From NCBI GenBank assembly GCA_029062075.1, contig JAIDQW010000360.1, positions 9,235 through 19,856 on the forward strand: a stretch of DNA of 10,622 nt. Reading direction: 5' to 3'. Every line of letters starts with the position of its first letter. Position 1 is the stretch's first letter. The notes below the pieces were generated by a model that worked only from the letters and a program-made list of their open reading frames with translations, searched no databases and had not been told where the DNA came from. Both the position numbers and the translations under genes were made by a program. Positions 7,144-10,622 of the stretch are shown piece after piece. The stretch is from Paramuribaculum sp. Its GTDB lineage: Bacteria > Bacteroidota > Bacteroidia > Bacteroidales > Muribaculaceae.

Positions 7144-8685
7144 TTATTTCTTTTTCCAACCTTTACGACTACGCATCATCAACCCGCCCTCTACAGGAGG
7201 GAGCGAAGGCTGTTTACCAACAATCTGATTCAGGGCAGACTCGTTTCTGCGGTGTGCAAACGGATTCTCGCTATCCTGCTGTTCCTGTTCACGCTGCGCA
7301 AACCTGCCTTTTTTAGGACGGTAATTATCCTCCAGACGGTTATGACGTTCAACTTTGCGCGAATCATTAGCCGTGCGCTTCCTGAAATTTCCCTCTGAGT
7401 GAGATTCCTTGCCTCCGAAACCTTTCTTACGGGCATCACGCTTCCACTCCTCATCGGTCATTCTCCTCGGCCCTTTAAGCTTTCTGTCACCGCGGCCATC
7501 GCTCTCACGGAGTGAACGGCCCGACTTGCGGAAGCTCTCATAGTCACCGTCAAATATGATATATTCCCTTAGCTCACATTCAAGCGCGCCATTATAAATA
7601 GTTTCCTTTACCGAGGGTGAGAGACCTATGCAGTTGAAGTATTCCTCACGGTAGCCTATTATCCATGCATGGTATCCGGTGAACACCCTTTTTAGTTTGG
7701 TGCCTATAGTGCGGTACAATCCCTCCATATCTTCCGAACCGATTCGTTCTCCATAAGGAGGATTGGTTACAAGAATACCGTCTTCCGGAGCCTCCTCCCA
7801 TTGAGATATAGGCTTCACCTTCAGGTTGATGTACTTACCCACACCTGCCTGCTTGATATTTTTCTCAGCAATAGCAACCGCTTTGGGGGAGATGTCACAT
7901 CCATATATACACTGTTTAAGGTCTTTCTCTTCCGACTCATCGTTATAGATACTGTCAAACAGCTCAGCATCAAAATCTTTCCATGACTCAAAAGCAAACC
8001 TCTTGCGGTAGATACCGGGCATTATACCTGCACCGATAAGAGCCGCCTCAATCAGGAAAGTACCGGAACCACACATGGGATCAACAAACGGGCAATCGCC
8101 CCTCCAGCCACTTTTAAGGATTATTCCGGCTGCAAGCACCTCATTTATCGGTGCTTCTGTCTGAGCTACGCGATAACCGCGCTTGTGCAGGGACTCGCCG
8201 GACGAATCAAGTGAAAGAGTGACACGTTCACCGGAGATGTGGACATTTATCATCACATCTGCATCCTGAAGCCTCACACCGGGACGTTTGTCAGCACCGA
8301 AACGATCCTTGAAAAAATCCACAATCGCATCCTTTACGCGATAAGTAACATATCGTGAATGTGTAAACTCGTCAGAATTGCTCACTGTGTCAAGCGAGAA
8401 TGTCTTGTCCAGCGAAAGCACTTGTGTCCAGTCGAATTCCTTCACCATCTCATAAAGGTCATCAGCATCATGGGCAACGAATTTATATATTGGTTTGAGT
8501 ATGCGAAGAGCCGTGCGGCAGCACATATTGGCTCTGTACAGCAGAGCTTTATCACCCTCAAAGGACACCATTCTGCGCCCTGGCTCCACATTTATCGCAC
8601 CCAAGCCGCGCAGTTCCTCTGCCAGCACTTCCTCAAGACCGTGAAAAGTCTTGGCTACCATCTCAAACTTGAAATTCTCTTCCAT
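7144..8685 (-). CDS. rlmL: RlmL-like THUMP-domain 23S rRNA methyltransferase with long basic C-terminal tail
   Basis: This 513-residue protein corresponds to the N-terminal RlmL half of E. coli RlmKL, which makes N2-methylguanosine at position 2445 of 23S rRNA. The target here is inferred from the family. Residues 1 to about 60 are the ferredoxin-like lead-in (AKTFHGLEEVLAEEL), about 65-160 the THUMP RNA-binding domain, and 175-375 the Rossmann methyltransferase. SAM motif I is DPMCGSGTFLIEAA at 202-215, YGCDISPKA is at 261-269, and the catalytic NPPYGER is at 308-314. From about 385 to 513 the protein is low-complexity, rich in Arg, Lys, Glu, Gly and Asn, probably disordered, and ends GWKKK. 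No RlmK domain is present. The ATG at 8685 fits the family N-terminus; a 31-residue upstream extension would overlap cysE and looks non-native. It lies 17 bases after cysE and nine before purD. Confidence 0.88.
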   Translation of the reverse strand: MEENFKFEMVAKTFHGLEEVLAEELRGLGAINVEPGRRMVSFEGDKALLYRANMCCRTALRILKPIYKFVAHDADDLYEMVKEFDWTQVLSLDKTFSLDTVSNSDEFTHSRYVTYRVKDAIVDFFKDRFGADKRPGVRLQDADVMINVHISGERVTLSLDSSGESLHKRGYRVAQTEAPINEVLAAGIILKSGWRGDCPFVDPMCGSGTFLIEAALIGAGIMPGIYRKRFAFESWKDFDAELFDSIYNDESEEKDLKQCIYGCDISPKAVAIAEKNIKQAGVGKYINLKVKPISQWEEAPEDGILVTNPPYGERIGSEDMEGLYRTIGTKLKRVFTGYHAWIIGYREEYFNCIGLSPSVKETIYNGALECELREYIIFDGDYESFRKSGRSLRESDGRGDRKLKGPRRMTDEEWKRDARKKGFGGKESHSEGNFRKRTANDSRKVERHNRLEDNYRPKKGRFAQREQEQQDSENPFAHRRNESALNQIVGKQPSLPPVEGGLMMRSRKGWKKK

Positions 8686-8702
8686 CACAGTTTCGGGAAA
8701 TA

Positions 8703-9623
8703 TTATTTGAATCTTAAAATATTGTCGGGACGCGCCTGTACAAGTTTTTCTCCGGCGCCTACATCTTCTGTCACCCAAAGGTTACCTCCGATAATGGCAC
8801 CGTCGCCAATGGTTATTCTGCCCAGCACTGTGCTGTTGGCATAAATAATCACATCATTACCTATAATAGGATGTCTGGGCACCCCTTTTACCGGATTGTT
8901 ATTTTCATCACGGTCAAAACTCTTTGCACCAAGAGTAACACCCTGATATAATTTTACATTATTGCCAATTATTGAGGTGGCACCCACAACGACGCCCGTG
9001 CCATGGTCAATCACGAAACCCTCGCCGATGGAAGCCGCAGGATGAATGTCGATACCGGTATCACGGTGAGCCTGCTCACTTATCATTCGGGGAATGACAG
9101 GAACTCCAAGCAGCTGAAGAATATGGGCTATGCGATAATTTACCGTGGCTCTTATACCCGGATAGCAGAATATCACCTCATCAACCGAGGTTGCCGCCGG
9201 GTCTCCTACAAAAGTTGCATGGGCGTCGGAAAACAGCACCCGCCTCAAATCAGGCAACTGCTCCACAAACTCAAGAGCCATGAGCCGCGCCTTTTCCTTG
9301 ATTCGGCTGTTGCCCGGCTCACCAAACGCAAGCCCTGCCGCTATCTGAACCTTCAGGCAATTATATAGCTCCTCAACGGCAATGCCGGCATAATATTCCA
9401 GATTATGATAAGATATTCCGGAAGCACCGAAAAAACCCGGAAATACGAGTCGGCGGCTAAGAGATATTATTTTACTCACATCATCGTGGCTCGGCAGCGG
9501 CGCATCACCATTTCTTCCTTCATGGGGCAAGCGGGTACAGCGTTCATCAACCAGCTGCTTCACAACAGCCGTTACTCTCTCTTCACAATCATGCACCCTC
9601 GATGCAAACTCTTGCTTATCCAT
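8703..9623 (-). CDS. cysE: Serine O-acetyltransferase (CysE/EpsC type)
   Basis: This 306-residue enzyme transfers acetyl from acetyl-CoA to L-serine, giving O-acetylserine, the committed step of cysteine synthesis. The N-terminal 175 residues are alpha-helical, as in the family. The C-terminal part is a left-handed beta-helix of hexapeptide repeats (GIDIHPAASIGEG, GVVVGATSIIG, VKLYQGVTLGAK, IIGNDVIIYANS). Catalytic Asp206-His207 lie in IDHGTG, and Arg250-His251 in PRHPII; the AHRDTGIDIHP segment at 185-195 is the usual substrate region. An insertion of about eight residues sits between LGAKS and PRHP. The protein ends soon after the helix, without the C-terminal tail ending in Ile that E. coli CysE uses to bind CysK. 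The ATG at 9623 was chosen because the promoter ends seven bases upstream; a longer frame back to 9716 runs into the permease gene. GTG at codon 10 is another possible start. Confidence 0.93.
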   Translation of the reverse strand: MDKQEFASRVHDCEERVTAVVKQLVDERCTRLPHEGRNGDAPLPSHDDVSKIISLSRRLVFPGFFGASGISYHNLEYYAGIAVEELYNCLKVQIAAGLAFGEPGNSRIKEKARLMALEFVEQLPDLRRVLFSDAHATFVGDPAATSVDEVIFCYPGIRATVNYRIAHILQLLGVPVIPRMISEQAHRDTGIDIHPAASIGEGFVIDHGTGVVVGATSIIGNNVKLYQGVTLGAKSFDRDENNNPVKGVPRHPIIGNDVIIYANSTVLGRITIGDGAIIGGNLWVTEDVGAGEKLVQARPDNILRFK

Positions 9624-9630
9624 AACTCTG

Positions 9631-9662
9631 CAAAGGTAGTCACAATAAATGTGACAATCAAA
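9631..9662 (-). promoter_or_regulatory. Predicted Bacteroidota-type promoter for the cysE operon
   Basis: On the minus strand, TTTG (9662-9659) is followed after 20 bases by TACCTTTG (9638-9631), a perfect match to the -7 consensus TAnnTTTG with accepted spacing from the -33 TTTG element known in Bacteroides. The -33 element is the end of a T6 run. Only seven bases (CAGAGTT) separate the -7 box from the cysE ATG, so transcription should begin at or within a few bases of the start codon. It is the only clear promoter of this type I found in an intergenic stretch of the window, and would drive cysE and the downstream genes. The match is by eye; no transcript data are available. Confidence 0.72.
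9639..9655. promoter_or_regulatory. Perfect palindrome between -33 and -7 boxes, candidate operator
   Basis: GTCACA and TGTGAC are separated by five bases and form a perfect inverted repeat with six-base arms. It lies wholly inside the 20-base spacer of the predicted cysE promoter, directly abutting the -7 box. A dimeric regulator bound here would block RNA polymerase. The half-site TGTGAC resembles those read by the Crp/Fnr family, but the half-sites point the opposite way to the classical TGTGA-N6-TCACA site, so the regulator cannot be named. A short repeat like this could also arise by chance. Confidence 0.45.
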
Positions 9663-9669
9663 AAAGAGT

Positions 9670-10622
9670 TCAGATTTTGCCCCCGTCAGCGTAAGCTTCA
9701 GCCTTTTTTTTGCCAAAACCTATCCGGTGCATAATATAGGCAGCCACAAAATAAACTCCCGTGAGTATCCACAGCATGGTGTAAGGATGCGACTCCTCGG
9801 CAAGGGTGGCTCCATTACTGTTTATCCGGATAAAGCCTTCAACGCCCCATGTGGCGGGGATGGCATCACTGACAAGTGTCCAGAACGGGCTCATCGCGTA
9901 GCGTGGCCAAGTGAGTCCGCTCAAAAAGAGGAACACCACTGAGGTAAACACCACAACAAGCATGGAACTCTCTCGCTCGGTCACGAACACACCGATAAAC
10001 TGACCGAGCATCGCGCTTGCAAGCAGCAGCGGCAATATGAATGTGAAGCTGTGCCAGATACTGCCCACATGCGGCAGCGAGAACATCATCGGCACTATAT
10101 GAAGAACATAGAGAGTCATGGGGATATAGCACACCAGATAGCACAATGTCTTGCCAATAATGGTAGCACCTGCAGGAGCCTGCACGCTCATCGGATCATA
10201 CCCCCGGTTACGGCGCCTGCGCTCACTCACTCCACCGGCTATCATCGTTATTCCCAGTACCATGCTCTGCTGCAATATAAGCACTATTATACCCGGAATA
10301 ATAAACGAAGCAAAACCCTGAGTGGGGTCGCCGGTAAATACCGCGTCATTACTAATTGAATTTCCGCCCAGACTTTGAGCCACTAAACCGAGATTATCGA
10401 TTGTCTCGCCACGGATATTGTCACCTAAGCTCAACTGCACATCCGTGAGAGCTCCGAGTGCGGCACGATAGCGCAGCAACAGGCTCATATCGGCATAATA
10501 TGTAACCTGAGTCTGCTCGCCGCGACCAATCTTCCTGGCATAATCGGCCGGTATCTCCAGCACGCCGAAAACCGTCTTCTCATTACTCAATCGCCTTGCA
10601 GCCGGAATAACGGGGCAGTAAT
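9670..10622 (-). CDS. ABC-2 type transporter permease (5' end outside window)
   Basis: This is the last 316 residues of an inner-membrane permease of the YbhR/ABC2_membrane_3 type, which pairs with an ATPase and often an HlyD-like adaptor for drug or lipid export. The frame stays open to the right edge, so the N-terminus and first membrane helix are missing; a TTG at 10590 is internal. The first 100 residues are the end of the extracytoplasmic domain, with FGVLEIPADYARKIGRGE, the typical 'permitted by small-step' strand-helix, and YYADMSLLLRYRA. Five membrane segments follow near 104-127, 154-178, 190-213, 218-236 and 280-298. SGLTWPRYAMSPFW and AIPATWGVEGFIRIN between the last two match the family. 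The C-terminus is short and charged (GFGKKKAEAYADGG), and the stop is TGA. No partner ATPase is visible in the window. A substrate cannot be inferred. It lies 46 bases from cysE, with a promoter in between, so it is probably a separate unit. Confidence 0.88.
   Translation of the reverse strand, partial: YCPVIPAARRLSNEKTVFGVLEIPADYARKIGRGEQTQVTYYADMSLLLRYRAALGALTDVQLSLGDNIRGETIDNLGLVAQSLGGNSISNDAVFTGDPTQGFASFIIPGIIVLILQQSMVLGITMIAGGVSERRRRNRGYDPMSVQAPAGATIIGKTLCYLVCYIPMTLYVLHIVPMMFSLPHVGSIWHSFTFILPLLLASAMLGQFIGVFVTERESSMLVVVFTSVVFLFLSGLTWPRYAMSPFWTLVSDAIPATWGVEGFIRINSNGATLAEESHPYTMLWILTGVYFVAAYIMHRIGFGKKKAEAYADGGKI

Noticed and set aside
7188..7205. CCCTC-N5-GAGGG inverted repeat near the end of the RlmL-like gene
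   Set aside because: The arms are only five bases, it lies inside coding sequence (codons for PPVEGG), and no T-run follows; likely chance.
8686..8778. 31-residue N-terminal extension of the RlmL-like protein
   Set aside because: It would overlap the end of cysE by about 76 bases and has a random, Arg/Cys-rich composition; the family N-terminus begins at the ATG at 8685.
9624..9716. 31-residue N-terminal extension of cysE
   Set aside because: It would run through the predicted promoter and into the permease gene; the protein family fits the ATG at 9623.
1..10622. Mobile element, CRISPR array, toxin-antitoxin, phage defence or tRNA gene
   Set aside because: No transposase, integrase, repeat arrays, terminal repeats, small paired ORFs or tRNA-like structures were seen; all sequence is accounted for by housekeeping genes.

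Overview
The window reads as an ordinary housekeeping stretch of a Bacteroidota chromosome, most likely order Bacteroidales. A Muribaculaceae-like gut lineage is my guess, not shown. Reasons: the MutS, PurD, RNase Z and FprA proteins have a Bacteroidales flavour; most genes lack Shine-Dalgarno sequences; and the one clear promoter is of the Bacteroidota type (-33 TTTG, -7 TACCTTTG). There is no sign of an insertion sequence, phage, CRISPR array, tRNA or rRNA. No stretch over 300 bases lacks a gene; the largest gap is 46 bases.

Layout: the C-terminal half of mutS enters from the left edge on the + strand and ends at 1278. It converges with a long minus-strand block that runs from the right edge to 1290. 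In transcription order the block is: the 3' part of an ABC-2 type transporter permease (10622-9670); a 46-base gap holding a predicted promoter with a perfect palindrome; then cysE, an RlmL-like rRNA methyltransferase, purD, two multi-pass membrane ORFs in one reading frame separated by a single TAG codon, pdxB, an FprA-type flavodiiron protein, rnz and tadA. From cysE to tadA the gaps are 17, 9, 13, 6, -25, 37, -20 and -4 bases, so one nine-ORF transcript starting at the cysE promoter is the simplest reading.

How the genes fit together: cysE opens cysteine synthesis. pdxB feeds pyridoxal phosphate synthesis, the cofactor of the next cysteine enzyme. purD is a de novo purine step. rlmL, rnz and tadA mature rRNA and tRNA. 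The flavodiiron protein removes oxygen or NO in anaerobes. The block is a mix of biosynthesis, translation and oxygen defence rather than one pathway.

I found no convincing undescribed system. The points most worth a second look are the in-frame amber codon splitting the membrane protein (5175-5177), the palindrome inside the cysE promoter with a predicted leaderless start, and the long basic tail of the RlmL-like enzyme.
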